Notes: generated from the letters alone by a model not told the origin. A DNA stretch of 64,000 bases from Streptomyces sp. NRRL B-24484 (GCF_000717715.1 NZ_JOAI01000034.1:1-64000); one strand, 5' to 3'. Shown: positions 41,171-50,561, numbered from the stretch's first letter. Translations and numbers: made by a program.

Positions 41171-42484
41171 TCAGGCGAACTTCGAGCTCGGGACCGGGCC
41201 GGCCGAGCGGACGCGGTCGCGCGGGCCGGTCAGCCAGCTGCTGCGCACCCGTGCGGCGAAGGCCGCGAGGAGGTCGTCGGGGTCGGCCGGGGTGGTGCCG
41301 TCGCCCTCGTCGGGCTCGGGCTCGGCGGCGCAGATCTCCTCCGCCAGTTCCTCGGCGGACCGGTCGTCGCCCGGGGTGCGCTCGGGCTCGCCCGAGTCGC
41401 CGATCCGCAGCGACGGTTCCCAGGGGGCGACCACGTGCTGCACCAGCAGGGTGGAGACGTCCGCCGAGACCGCCGGCGGGTCCGTCCAGCAGGTGGCGTG
41501 CTCGAACAGCACCTCGCCGTCGGCCCGGTCCCGCAGGGCGGCGGCCACCTCCGGCTCGCACGCGTTGAGGTCGTACGCCACCACCAGGGTGTCCGGGGTA
41601 CCCGGCCGGTAGGGGGCGGCGGGCAGGCCGAGCAGGCGGGCGGCGGCGAGGCCGAGGGCCCGGCTGCCGCGGTCGGGCAGCAGCGCCACCGAGGCCGGGC
41701 GGCGGCCGGTCGCCTCCAGCACCACGGCGAGCCGGTCGAGGCCGCGGCGGCACGAGTCGAAGCCGTCCTGGTAGAAGGCCCAGCGGCCGGTCATGCCGGC
41801 GTCGAAGCCGTACGGCGAGAGGGTGGCCAGCAGGCCGCCGGTCAGGGTGTAGTGCCAGCCGCGCAGGTCCCGGCGGTCGGTCGGCGTGGCGTCGGCGGAC
41901 CGGCGCAGCGTGCGGCGGGCGCGGTCCGCCGCCGGGCGCCAGGTGTCCGAGGGCTCGCCGAGCCCCGCGAGGACCCGGCCCGCGGCGTCGAGCCGACCGT
42001 CCATCAGGGCGTTGTGGACGAGCAGGTAGCGGCCGGGCCAGTCGGTCAGCAGGCCGTCGTGTTCGGTCAGCAGCTCGACGGCGGCCGCGTGCCGCTGCTC
42101 GTCCTCCAGGGCGACCGCGAGTTCCAGCAGGATCTGCTGCGGGTGGGTGCGCGTCTCGGGTGCGCGGCGGAACAGGCCGCCGCGGCGCGGCGCCAGCGCT
42201 CCCCGGAGTGCTTCGCGCAGGGCGGGCACGGCGAGGGCGGACACCCCGCGTTCGATGCAGGCGTACCCGTAGTCGTAGAGGGCGTCCGGCCGGTCCGGGT
42301 GCGCGGCGAGGGCGGCCGAGGCCTCGGCGAGGTCCTCGAAGCCGGCGCCTTCGGCGAGTCGGCGGACGAGCGGTGCGCAGTCGGCGGGCGCCAGCGAGTC
42401 GGCGGCGCGCCGGAGGGTGCGCATCGCGCCCTGCGGGTCACCCGACTCGAACAGGTCGCTGGCCTCGGTCAGTTCGGTGGTCAT
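41171..42484 (-). CDS. hypothetical protein with TPR-like N-terminal half
   Basis: 437 residues. The first 190 residues are paired helices of tetratricopeptide type (ASDLFESGDPQGAMRTLRRA, then AVALEDEQRHAAAVELLTEH). The second half has alternating strands and helices (RPASVALLPDRGSRALGLAA, then DTLVVAYDLNACEPEV), loosely like a phosphoribosyltransferase-like or dehydrogenase-type nucleotide fold. The tail is acidic. Related proteins are common in Streptomyces without known role. Convergent with the MFS gene. Confidence 0.65.
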   Translation of the reverse strand: MTTELTEASDLFESGDPQGAMRTLRRAADSLAPADCAPLVRRLAEGAGFEDLAEASAALAAHPDRPDALYDYGYACIERGVSALAVPALREALRGALAPRRGGLFRRAPETRTHPQQILLELAVALEDEQRHAAAVELLTEHDGLLTDWPGRYLLVHNALMDGRLDAAGRVLAGLGEPSDTWRPAADRARRTLRRSADATPTDRRDLRGWHYTLTGGLLATLSPYGFDAGMTGRWAFYQDGFDSCRRGLDRLAVVLEATGRRPASVALLPDRGSRALGLAAARLLGLPAAPYRPGTPDTLVVAYDLNACEPEVAAALRDRADGEVLFEHATCWTDPPAVSADVSTLLVQHVVAPWEPSLRIGDSGEPERTPGDDRSAEELAEEICAAEPEPDEGDGTTPADPDDLLAAFAARVRSSWLTGPRDRVRSAGPVPSSKFA

Positions 42485-42780
42485 GCATCAGCTCCGGAGG
42501 AAACGGGCGGGCATCCGCGTCCCGCCGGGGTCACGGGGGAACGCGGACACGACGGCGCGCCGGGCACGGTGCCTCGCGCCCCACGGGGCGGCGGCACGGC
42601 GGCGCTCATCGGACGGGGCGGCAGCCGCCCTTCCGGTCGTGGTCGCACATGCGGCCGATCATGTCGGGCGCCGTCCTCCGGGGGCAATCGGTTTTCCGCC
42701 GCCTGCCCGGTGCCCGCCCGCTCTCGGCCCGTTCAGGCCGGCGTCGGCCCGGCGTCGGCCCGGTGGGGCATCCTGCCCGC

Positions 42781-43236
42781 ATGGATCTGCGCGCCGAGTT
42801 GTTGCCGCCGCCCGTGCCCGCGGAGCGTCTGGCCGAGCTGAGGGCGGCGGTCGACGTGATCGCCGATCTCGTCCTGACCTCCGGCCCGGCGGCCGCGCAG
42901 GCGGCGGTCGAGGCCTTCGGCAGGGAGACCGGGCACGGTTTCACCGTCGCCGACTTCGCCGCGTGCGAGGGCGGGCGCGGTGCGCAGGCGCTCGCGCTGG
43001 AGGCGGCCCGTCCGGCCCGCCCGGAGGTCCGGGGCACGAGCCGGGCGGAGACCGTCGAGCTGGTCCGGCGGGTGTGGGCCGCCGGACCTGATGCCGACTG
43101 GTACCTCCGGGTGCTGCGGGCGGCCCTGCCGCACCCGCGGCTGCTCGACCTGCTGTTCCAGTCCCCCGCCGGGCACGCGGCGGCTGCGGAGGACGTGGTG
43201 GACGAGGCACTGGCGTACCGGCCGATCGCGCTCTGA
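42781..43236 (+). CDS. hypothetical protein
   Basis: 151 residues starting at ATG 42781, helical, with no signal peptide or membrane span. Segments such as AVEAFGRETGHGFTVADFA resemble the Nif11-like small-helix style of peptide leaders, but no leader cleavage motif is seen and the similarity is weak. Function unknown. The 296 bp upstream (42485-42780) hold no supported gene. Confidence 0.55.
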   Translation: MDLRAELLPPPVPAERLAELRAAVDVIADLVLTSGPAAAQAAVEAFGRETGHGFTVADFAACEGGRGAQALALEAARPARPEVRGTSRAETVELVRRVWAAGPDADWYLRVLRAALPHPRLLDLLFQSPAGHAAAAEDVVDEALAYRPIAL

Positions 43237-43253
43237 GACCGGCCGGCGGGCCG

Positions 43254-44237
43254 TCAGGCGGCGATCGGGACGGGGCGGCGGGTGCGTTTCTGGTCGAGGA
43301 TGTGGGCGGACCAGTCGGCGGTGCGGCCGCAGATGGCCAGGGCGGTGAAGAGGTGGACGGGCACGTCGGCGGAGTCGAGCAGGACGGCGGCCCAGTACTC
43401 GGGGCCGGCGGTGCCGGTGGCGGGGGTGTCACCGACCTCGGCGAGGAGTTCGGCGGCGGCCGCCTCCAGGCGGGCCGCGGCCTCGTAGCGCGGGGCGGCC
43501 GCCCGCACCACGGCCGCGCGCAGGGCCCTGGCCCGTTGGGCGGCCGGTCCGGCGGCGGGGGCGGCGAAGAGCGGCCGTGCCTCCCCGCTCACCAGGGCGG
43601 CCCGGACCACCGCGCGGGCGTCCGCGCCGTGTTCGGCCTCGGCGACCAGCCGGAGCACGGCCGCCGGGACGGTGCGGTGCCGCGGTCCGGCCATCGCGGC
43701 GACCGCGGTGGAGAGGCAGGTGGCGACGTCGGCACCGGTGGAGGCGATCAGCCGGGCCGTGGTGGTGGCGGTGTCGACGGGGTGGACGGCGACGGAGCAC
43801 CAGTACGCGTCGACGGCGCGGACGTGCTGCGGTTCGGCGGTGCCGCGCCAGCGCAGCAGGAAGCGTTCGGCGGCGCTGCTGCCGGCCTCGATCGCCCAGT
43901 GGGGCACGGCGGGCAGGTGCAGGCCGCGGACGGACTGGGCGACGAAGGTGTGGGTGGCGATGGTGGCGCGTTCGAGGTCCTCCCGGGCCTGTTCGTCGCC
44001 GATGTCGTGCAGCGGGCCGAGTCCCCAGGCGGGGCCGAGGCCGGCGAGTGAGTTCTGGGTGTCCACCCGGACGTCGCCGTGGCGGACGGGCAGGGTGAGC
44101 GGCTCGCCCGGGCCGAGTCCGGGCCAGGGTCTGCCGTCGACGAGGATCCCCCAGACCTCGTCGAAGGTGTGACGGCCGATCAGTTCGGTGAGGTCGGGCG
44201 CCGGGGCGGTGGGGTCGGGAGCGGTGAGGTCGGACAT
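43254..44237 (-). CDS. citrate synthase family protein with altered active site
   Basis: 327 residues. The C-terminal ICGRTADWSAHILDQKRTRR and the ARLIASTGADVATCLSTAVA segment are citrate synthase/2-methylcitrate synthase hallmarks. By position, catalytic His 1 is kept (SVAVHPVDTATT) and His 2 is kept (GPRHRTVP, normally G-P-L-H-G-G). The catalytic Asp of the V-D-F-W/Y motif appears as Glu in GPEYWAAVLLD. It may condense acyl-CoA with a different oxoacid, or be inactive. ATG 44237 has GAGGAG upstream. It follows the EamA gene on the same strand (278-bp gap) and may be the fourth gene of the cassette. Confidence 0.75.
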   Translation of the reverse strand: MSDLTAPDPTAPAPDLTELIGRHTFDEVWGILVDGRPWPGLGPGEPLTLPVRHGDVRVDTQNSLAGLGPAWGLGPLHDIGDEQAREDLERATIATHTFVAQSVRGLHLPAVPHWAIEAGSSAAERFLLRWRGTAEPQHVRAVDAYWCSVAVHPVDTATTTARLIASTGADVATCLSTAVAAMAGPRHRTVPAAVLRLVAEAEHGADARAVVRAALVSGEARPLFAAPAAGPAAQRARALRAAVVRAAAPRYEAAARLEAAAAELLAEVGDTPATGTAGPEYWAAVLLDSADVPVHLFTALAICGRTADWSAHILDQKRTRRPVPIAA

Positions 44238-44280
44238 GGGGCGACTCCTCGGTGCGGACCGGCTGCTTCGGTCCGGGTGG

Positions 44281-44390
44281 TGCGGTCCTGGTCGTGCAGG
44301 GTCGTGCAGGGTCGTTCCTGGCCGTGCGGTGGTGCAGTGGTGCGGCCGTGCGCTGGAGCGGTCGTGCGGTCGTGGCGGCGGGGGCCGGGT
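44281..44390. repeat. degenerate GTGC-rich microrepeat in the citrate-synthase-like leader
   Basis: Short imperfect units (GGTCGTGCAGGGTCGTGCA, GTGCGGTGGTGCAGTGGTGC and similar) run through the gap between the EamA and citrate-synthase-like genes. There is no coding frame of merit. It looks like slippage-expanded intergenic DNA. Confidence 0.5.
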
Positions 44391-44515
44391 GGTGCGGACC
44401 CCGCGGACGCGGCCCCGCTGGCGGGTACCGCGTCCGGGGACGGCTGACGGGCACCGCCCGCCGCGGGCCGCGAGGGCCGGCGGGGACGGTGCCCGGGGTG
44501 GTGCTCCGGTACGGC

Positions 44516-45541
44516 TCAGCGGCCGACGCCCGCCGACTGTCCGGCCGGACTGCGCTCGGCCGGTGCGGACGCCGCGGCGGGTGTCGGGACGGCGGCCGGG
44601 GCAGGGGCCGCGGCCGCGGCCCGGCGCCGCAGGTAGAGGTTGTTGAGGACGAGGGCGGACGCGGTGAACAGCGCGCCGACCACCTGCATGCCGGCCGGGA
44701 TCACCCCGGTCAGCGCGGAGATGGTGAAGGCGGTGATCGGGACGACGTCCATGAACAGCACGCCGTTGAGCGGGCCCAGGTTGCGGTTGCCGATGTTCCA
44801 GGCGAGCACGCCGCCGAAGCCGGCGATCAGGCTCATGTAGGCGAGTTCGGGCAGGATCGTGACGACCGCGTGGCCGGTCGGCACCGCGACGGCGCCGGTG
44901 GCGAGCAGCACCGCGGTGATGACCACGGCGCTGCCGAGGCCGAGCACGGTGGTGACGGTCGTGTACTTGATGGGCGACCAGCTCGGGAAGTAGGTCGCAC
45001 CGGAGGTGTAGATCACCCAGCAGAGCGCGGCGAAGAGCAGCAGGGCGTCGGCGCCGAAGTTCTGCGGGGTGTTCACCAGCGAAGCCAGGTCGCCCTTGGT
45101 GACGACGAGGATCACGCCGACGAAGGACAGCGCGATGAAGGCGAAGGACCACTTGGGCGGCACGACCTTGCGCAGCACCCAGTTCACCAGGAAGCCCATC
45201 ATCGGCATGGTGGCCATCATGATCGAGGCGATCAGCGCGCCCTGCTCGCCGATCAGGTCCTGGCCGAAGAAGACCAGGAACTGGAAGCCGGCGAATCCGG
45301 CGGTGCCGAAGAGCCAGGCGAGGCCGACCCGCTCGCCCTTGAGGCGCAGCCCGGCGGCGCCCTCCCGGGCGCGCAGGACGACCACGAAGATGAGGCCGGC
45401 GATCCCGTAGCGCAGGCAGGTGAAGGTGAAGGGGTCGATGTACTTCAGCGTCACGTCCATGAGGGGGAACATGGCCCCCCACGAGAGCGTGGCCGCGAGG
45501 CACAGCAGGACCCCTCGGGCGTACTTCTTCTGGTCGTTCAC
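44516..45541 (-). CDS. EamA/DMT family transporter
   Basis: 341 residues, ten predicted helices in two five-helix EamA repeats (GVLLCLAATLSWGAMFPLMD opens repeat 1; ALLLFAALCWVIYTSGATYF opens repeat 2), with a Pro/Ala-rich cytosolic tail. DMT exporters move metabolites, amino acids or drugs. GTG 45541 has GGAG close upstream. It lies 52 bp after the AMP-ligase gene on the same strand, suggesting export of that pathway's product. Confidence 0.9.
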   Translation of the reverse strand: MNDQKKYARGVLLCLAATLSWGAMFPLMDVTLKYIDPFTFTCLRYGIAGLIFVVVLRAREGAAGLRLKGERVGLAWLFGTAGFAGFQFLVFFGQDLIGEQGALIASIMMATMPMMGFLVNWVLRKVVPPKWSFAFIALSFVGVILVVTKGDLASLVNTPQNFGADALLLFAALCWVIYTSGATYFPSWSPIKYTTVTTVLGLGSAVVITAVLLATGAVAVPTGHAVVTILPELAYMSLIAGFGGVLAWNIGNRNLGPLNGVLFMDVVPITAFTISALTGVIPAGMQVVGALFTASALVLNNLYLRRRAAAAAPAPAAVPTPAAASAPAERSPAGQSAGVGR

Positions 45542-45593
45542 AGTTCTCCTGTCAGGGAGTCGGGGTGAGGTGGGGCGGCACGCAGGACGGCGG

Positions 45594-47207
45594 TCATGCC
45601 GTCGTCAGCTCCATGCGGTCGGCCTCCGAGGCCGCGTTCTCCTGCCCGATCAGGTCGAGGACGGTCGACAGCAGCTGCGCGGTGCGCACCTTGCCGGTCG
45701 GGCTGTACGGGATCTCGGGGACGGTCACGACGCGCGCGGGCAGCTGGGGTGCGCGGCGCAGGCACGCGGCGAGGACGGCACGGGAGCCGCTCGCCTCGCG
45801 CTCGGGGGAGATGGGGGCGAAGGCCGCGACCAGCGTCGGGCCCTCGTCGGGGAGGTCGACCTTGAGGACGGCGGTCTCCCGGACGCACGGGAGGCCGGTG
45901 AGCTCGTCCTCCAGGGCGAAGATGTTGACGTCCAGCGGGTGCCGGCCCTCGGCCTTGGTGACGCCGTCGTTGCGGGCGCTGAGCTCGATCCGGCCGCCCT
46001 CGTCCATGACGCCGCTGTCGCCGGTGAGCAGGTACTTCTGGGTGCGGCCGGCGTGCTCGATCATCAGGAACTCGGGCTCGGCGGAGGCGTAGCTGTCCAT
46101 CAGCTGGTAGCTGGCGATGGCGATCCGGCCGAGCTGCCCCTTCGGCACCGGGCGGTGCTCCGGGTCGAGGACGAGGATGGTGCTGCCGGGCATCGGACGG
46201 CCGGAGCGGGCCGGGGCGACGTGCAGCTCCTCGGGGCCGATCATGGTGTTGAGGCCGGTCTCGGTGGTGCCGTAGTACAGGTGCAGGACGGGGCCGAGGC
46301 GGTCCCAGGTCTGGTTGATGACCCAGCGGTTGAGGTGGCGGCCGCCGGAGAGCAGGAAGCGCAGCCGGGAGGTCTTGTGCAGGTGCTCGGAGGCCGGGTG
46401 CGAGATCAGCCGGTTGAGCACCGGGGGCACCATGAGGGTCGTGGAGACGCCCTCGGCGACGATGAGCTCGGCCATCTTCTCGGCGTCCTCGTACGGGCTG
46501 AGCACGACCGAGCCGCCGAGCGAGAGGAAGATCCGGGCCCAGCCGGGGCCGGAGGAGTGGTAGAGCGGGACGGTGACCATGTGGACGTCGTCCTCGTCGA
46601 AGGAGTACTGGTCCACCAGGTCGGAGAGCCGGCGGGCCTCGAACGAGGAGTTGCGGATCACCAGCTTCGGGATGCCGCTGGTGCCGGAGGTGAAGGAGAA
46701 GGCGGTGAACGGCTGCTCGACGGGTGTGGTCGGGGCCGGCTCGAAGGCGGCGAGCGCCTGGAAGCAGACGGCGCCGGGCGCGGCCGGGCCGGTGTCGTAG
46801 TCGTCCGTCTCCGGGCCGGCCAGGTGGATGCTCAGGACGTCGCGCGCGCCCGGCCAGCCGGACCGCTCCAGCAGCGGGCGGCGCAGCGGGGTGCTGATGA
46901 GCACGGTCGGCTGCAGCTGCTCCAGGGCGCCGGCGGTGGCCTCGGGGGTGGTCGTGTAGTCGAGGCCTATGCAGGGCACGCCGAGGGTGGCGCAGGCGGC
47001 CATCACGACCACCAGCTCCCAGCTGTTGCAGGACATGAAGGCGGCGCGGGCGGGGCGCTCGGCGGGCAGGTGGTGGGCCAGGCCGGTGGCCACCCGGGCG
47101 ACCTGCTCGGCGAGTTCGGTCCAGGTGAGGCGGAAGTCGCGGTCCACCACGGCCACGTGGTCGGGGCGCCGCGCGGCGTGCTTGCGGATGTCGTCGAGCT
47201 TGATCAT
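45594..47207 (-). CDS. AMP-forming acyl-CoA synthetase / acid-amine ligase family protein
   Basis: 537 residues of the ANL superfamily: P-loop FSFTSGTSGIPKLVIRN (about 172), YYGTTETGLN, the GDSGVMDEGGRIELSARND hinge and the C-terminal SPTGKVRT catalytic Lys. It activates a carboxylic acid as an acyl-adenylate, then passes it to CoA or an amine. The acyl pocket cannot be read. ATG 47207 lies 3 bp after the decarboxylase stop, with its GGAG ribosome site inside the decarboxylase's last codons, so translation is coupled. Confidence 0.88.
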   Translation of the reverse strand: MIKLDDIRKHAARRPDHVAVVDRDFRLTWTELAEQVARVATGLAHHLPAERPARAAFMSCNSWELVVVMAACATLGVPCIGLDYTTTPEATAGALEQLQPTVLISTPLRRPLLERSGWPGARDVLSIHLAGPETDDYDTGPAAPGAVCFQALAAFEPAPTTPVEQPFTAFSFTSGTSGIPKLVIRNSSFEARRLSDLVDQYSFDEDDVHMVTVPLYHSSGPGWARIFLSLGGSVVLSPYEDAEKMAELIVAEGVSTTLMVPPVLNRLISHPASEHLHKTSRLRFLLSGGRHLNRWVINQTWDRLGPVLHLYYGTTETGLNTMIGPEELHVAPARSGRPMPGSTILVLDPEHRPVPKGQLGRIAIASYQLMDSYASAEPEFLMIEHAGRTQKYLLTGDSGVMDEGGRIELSARNDGVTKAEGRHPLDVNIFALEDELTGLPCVRETAVLKVDLPDEGPTLVAAFAPISPEREASGSRAVLAACLRRAPQLPARVVTVPEIPYSPTGKVRTAQLLSTVLDLIGQENAASEADRMELTTA

Positions 47208-47210
47208 GCG

Positions 47211-48755
47211 TTACTCCGATGCTGCGGTGGTGGCGGATGCCGTCTCGGGGGCCGGGGCGGCGGCGGGTTGCGGCTGGTAGAGCGTGTAGATCTCGCTGCC
47301 GCTGGCGCGCAGCGCCCGGATCTCGGCGCGGGTCGCGTCGCAGAGCTTCTCGCCGGGCACGGTGATCGGGATGCCGGGCGGGTAGGCGATGATGAAGTGG
47401 TCGGCGCTGTCCTCGTGGAGGGCGGCCGAGGTGGTGCGGTAGGTGCGCTGGATGACCCGCAGCGCCTCCAGCAGCCGCAGCAGGGTGCCCTCGTCGACCC
47501 CGATGTGGACGTGGAAGAGGACGGCGCCGCCGCTCTCCCGGGCCACGTACAGGGCGTACTCGTCGAAGAGGATGCGGCGGAAGTCGGCGGCGGTGATGCC
47601 GAGGGCCCGGATGTCGACCAGGACGCGGGTCGGGTCGTCGGAGACGAGCATCGCCGGGTCGGTGAGGTGGCCCTCGGGGCCGAGGGTGCGGTAGGCGGAG
47701 AGCCGGGGGTCGGTGGCTATCTCGGTCCGCAGCGTGCGGGCGAGCATCAGCGACCGGTCCAGCAGCGCCTCGCCCTCGTGCTCGGCCTGCAGCCGGGCGA
47801 GGTCGAGGCTGGCCAGCACGGGGAAGCTCGGTGAGGTGGTGTGGTGCTGGAAGAGCGCCTGAGCGGTGCGCTCCTGCGCCTCCCGATCGCCCACGAGGTG
47901 CAGGTACGAGCCCTGCCGCAGCGCGGACATCGACTTGTGCGCGGAGTGCGTGACGGCGACCGTCATGGGCAGTGACGGGTTCTCGGCCCGCAGCTGCTCG
48001 ACGGCGGCGAGCGCGGTGAGCGGCCGCAGGTGCGGGTGGAAGCGGTGGATGGCGCCCCACGCCTCGTCGACCAGGACGTTGACGGTCGGGTGGATCCGGG
48101 ACATCTCGCCGAGCAGCGTCGGCAGGTCGTAGCGGACGCCGTCGTAGGAGACGGCGGAGAGCACGACGGTGTCGAAGGGGCGGCCCTCGGCGGCGGCCTC
48201 GGCGAAGCTGCGCAGCAGCAGCGGCAGGTCGGCGAAGGTGCGCGGGCAGGTGTCGCAGCAGCGCCGCATGGGGGCGTACTCGACGTCCACGGTGAGCGAG
48301 CCGAGGGCGAAGTGCACGGACTGGTGGCAGCTGCGGTCCGCGAGCACCCGGCCGCCGGGGCGGGTGAGCGCGGCGAGCGCGACCCGGTTGGCGGTCGAGG
48401 TGCCGGCGGAGAGGAAGAGCGTGGTGTCGGCGCCGAAGGTCCGGGCGGCGAGCCGCTGGGCCTCGCGCAGGGGCCCGTGCGGGCGGAAGAACGAGTCGAG
48501 CATGGTGCCGCTGTAGGACACGTCGGCGGCCAGCTGCGCCTGCCCGAACAGGGCCTCGTACACGGCCTTGGTCCGGGAGTTGAGGATGGACCGGCCGTGC
48601 GAGAGCGGCAGGGCGTGGAAGGACGCGATGTCACGTCTGGCCACGCGCAGGACGGCATCGGCGAGCGGGGTGGCGCTCGGCTCCGGGGGGCCGAGCTCCG
48701 ACGCGGCCTGCGGGACGGCTTCCGGCCCGAGGGCGGTGCTGCTGGCTGGGGTCAT
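47211..48755 (-). CDS. PLP-dependent Orn/Lys/Arg decarboxylase-family protein
   Basis: 514 residues, fold-type I. The PLP lysine is in VTHSAHKSMSALRQGS (about residue 273), VLVDEAWGAIHRF provides the cofactor Asp, and TLFLSAGTSTANRVALAAL the phosphate loop. The C-terminal domain has AYPPGIPITVPGE, the conserved turn of this family. It should decarboxylate a basic amino acid to a diamine or agmatine. It is first in a coupled set with an AMP ligase and an EamA exporter, so it probably supplies an amine building block. ATG 48755 has CTGGAG 9 nt upstream. Confidence 0.88.
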   Translation of the reverse strand: MTPASSTALGPEAVPQAASELGPPEPSATPLADAVLRVARRDIASFHALPLSHGRSILNSRTKAVYEALFGQAQLAADVSYSGTMLDSFFRPHGPLREAQRLAARTFGADTTLFLSAGTSTANRVALAALTRPGGRVLADRSCHQSVHFALGSLTVDVEYAPMRRCCDTCPRTFADLPLLLRSFAEAAAEGRPFDTVVLSAVSYDGVRYDLPTLLGEMSRIHPTVNVLVDEAWGAIHRFHPHLRPLTALAAVEQLRAENPSLPMTVAVTHSAHKSMSALRQGSYLHLVGDREAQERTAQALFQHHTTSPSFPVLASLDLARLQAEHEGEALLDRSLMLARTLRTEIATDPRLSAYRTLGPEGHLTDPAMLVSDDPTRVLVDIRALGITAADFRRILFDEYALYVARESGGAVLFHVHIGVDEGTLLRLLEALRVIQRTYRTTSAALHEDSADHFIIAYPPGIPITVPGEKLCDATRAEIRALRASGSEIYTLYQPQPAAAPAPETASATTAASE

Positions 48756-49202
48756 GGGTGTGCACTCCAGAGGGGTATCGGAGCACCCGGGAGAGGGCGT
48801 GGGCTGAGTGCCTCGCCCTCCATGAAATAAAACCTTCGCGCCGGTATCAAATCTCATCGGGAATTGTGATGACTCGGCGGACTTCCCGCAAGGCGCGCCG
48901 GACCGGCGCGCGGTGTACGCATGGGGCGCCAGTGCCCGCCAGAGGCAGCCGCGGCGGATCCGCGCGCACCCACCGCCGATTCACGCACGTCGCAGCACGG
49001 GAACGCGCGCAACCCGGACCGGATCGCCGCCATCGACGCCGCCCGACCGGCCTCGTTCCGGCACGGAGGAGTTGACGGACCGCCAATGGTTCGCACTGGA
49101 AGTACGATGATCTGCCGAAACGGCGAGGTGGGTGGAGTTCCGCTTCACCAGGACCGACCGTTCAGTCTGATTCGGACGGGAGCGCCGACCGGAGCCGAGT
49201 CG
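48756..49202. other. 447-bp intergenic region with AT-rich patch and palindrome
   Basis: The stretch 48820-48870 is unusually AT-rich for this genome and contains a minus-strand TTGATA -35-like box (48845-48850) about 90 bp upstream of the decarboxylase start, so the cassette promoter is probably here. GCGCGCCGG-A-CCGGCGCGC at 48893-48911 is a perfect 9-bp-arm palindrome that could terminate readthrough from the gene upstream. No supported gene lies in the gap. Confidence 0.5.
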
Positions 49203-50561
49203 TCAGACGCCTGCCGCGGCGAGCACGGCCTCCATCCGGGCCCGTGGCAGCACGGGGTTGGCCGCCGCCGCGTCCGCGACCTCGGGGTCCCGGTCCGCCA
49301 GCAGGCGCTCCAGCAGCTCCGCGTCCGTGCGGGGATGCCGGGCCACGGCGGCGCGGAGGGACGGCTCCTCGCCGGCGAGCCGCCGCAGCTGCCCGACGGG
49401 CAGGTCGGGGACCTTCAGGGCGAGGAGGCGCACCCGCGGGTCCGACGCGTCCGTGAAGCCCCGCAGCTCCTGGAGCGGGAGGTTGGGGTGGTCCGCCAGG
49501 TACGGCGGGGTGCCGGAGACCTCGCCGTGGGCGCGGAGCAGCCGCAGGACGACCCGCGGCGGCGCTTCGGGCCGGTGGGCGGCCGCGATGCGCACCGACA
49601 GGTCCGGGTCGGCGTCCAGCCGCCGCCAGGCCTCGTCCGGCAGGTCCCGGCCGGCCGCGAGGACCCGCCGGAACACCGCGTGCGGGCAGTCGAGGTAGGT
49701 CAGCCGCTCCGCCAGCGGCGCGTCGCGCAGCCAGCCGGGCTCGTACGAGGACCCGTCGAGGGCGACCCGGGCCTCGATGCTGCCGGCCGCCTTCTCGGCC
49801 TCGACCCGGGCGAGCAGCCGGTCCCGGAGTTCGGGGGTGACGGGCCGGCCGTACGCGACCGCGACGCACACGGCCGGGTCGGGGTCGTCCTGCAGTCGGG
49901 CCGCCATGCCGGCGGTCAGGTGGGGGTTGCCGGCCACCGCCCGCAACACGGTGCGGTCCCCGGTCGCCAGCAGTTCGGCGAACCGGTCGGGTGTCAGGGG
50001 GAGACGACCCGCGACCAGGGCCCGGACGGCCGGGTCGGCGAGGCAGCGTTCGTGGTACTCCGCGGGGACGCCCGGCTGCTGGGCCCCGGCAGCGGCGGCC
50101 CGCACCCCGGGGTCCGGGTCGGTGAGCAGCGCCAGGTGCACGGGCACCGGCCGGTCCGACCAGGCCCGCGCGACGGCTGCCCGCAGCTTCGGGTCCGGGG
50201 CGGCCGCCAGGCGCTCCGGCGGCCGGCCGTACACCTCGACGAGGTCGTCGATGTCCATCGGCAGCCCGAGCTCCACCCACTCCCGGAGGAGGTCCGCACG
50301 GGCGGTGCGGATCGCCGGGTCGGGGTGCTCTGCGATCCGGCGGCGCATCGCCGCGGAGACCCGCGGCCCGTGCAGGGACACCGCCGCCCTGCTGCCGCCG
50401 TGCGTCAGCAGCGCCTCGGCCACCGCGTCCGGCAGCCGCCCCGGACGCGTCGCCAGACCGTGCCGGCCCGCCGGGTGCGCGGCCAGCCGCACGAGGACCT
50501 GCACCGGAGCGGCCGGATTCCGCGACAGCCCCGACAGGTGCGGCTGCTCGAGATGAACCAT
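49203..50561 (-). CDS. leucine-rich-repeat-variant / HEAT-like helical repeat protein
   Basis: 452 residues built from roughly 30-residue helical repeats with the recurrent pattern H/D-P-x-x-x-V-R-A-A-V-A (for example DPDPGVRAAAAGAQQ, DPDLSVRIAAAHRPE, EPSLRAAVARHPRTDAELLE, DPEVADAAAANPVLP). This is the LRV/HEAT-type solenoid common in Streptomyces, usually a protein-interaction scaffold. No enzymatic motif is present. It is upstream of the decarboxylase cassette on the same strand but separated by 447 bp. Confidence 0.75.
   Translation of the reverse strand: MVHLEQPHLSGLSRNPAAPVQVLVRLAAHPAGRHGLATRPGRLPDAVAEALLTHGGSRAAVSLHGPRVSAAMRRRIAEHPDPAIRTARADLLREWVELGLPMDIDDLVEVYGRPPERLAAAPDPKLRAAVARAWSDRPVPVHLALLTDPDPGVRAAAAGAQQPGVPAEYHERCLADPAVRALVAGRLPLTPDRFAELLATGDRTVLRAVAGNPHLTAGMAARLQDDPDPAVCVAVAYGRPVTPELRDRLLARVEAEKAAGSIEARVALDGSSYEPGWLRDAPLAERLTYLDCPHAVFRRVLAAGRDLPDEAWRRLDADPDLSVRIAAAHRPEAPPRVVLRLLRAHGEVSGTPPYLADHPNLPLQELRGFTDASDPRVRLLALKVPDLPVGQLRRLAGEEPSLRAAVARHPRTDAELLERLLADRDPEVADAAAANPVLPRARMEAVLAAAGV

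Noticed and set aside
42781..43236. A Nif11-type RiPP precursor
   Set aside because: The resemblance is confined to a short helix; there is no leader cleavage motif, core peptide or modifying enzyme nearby.
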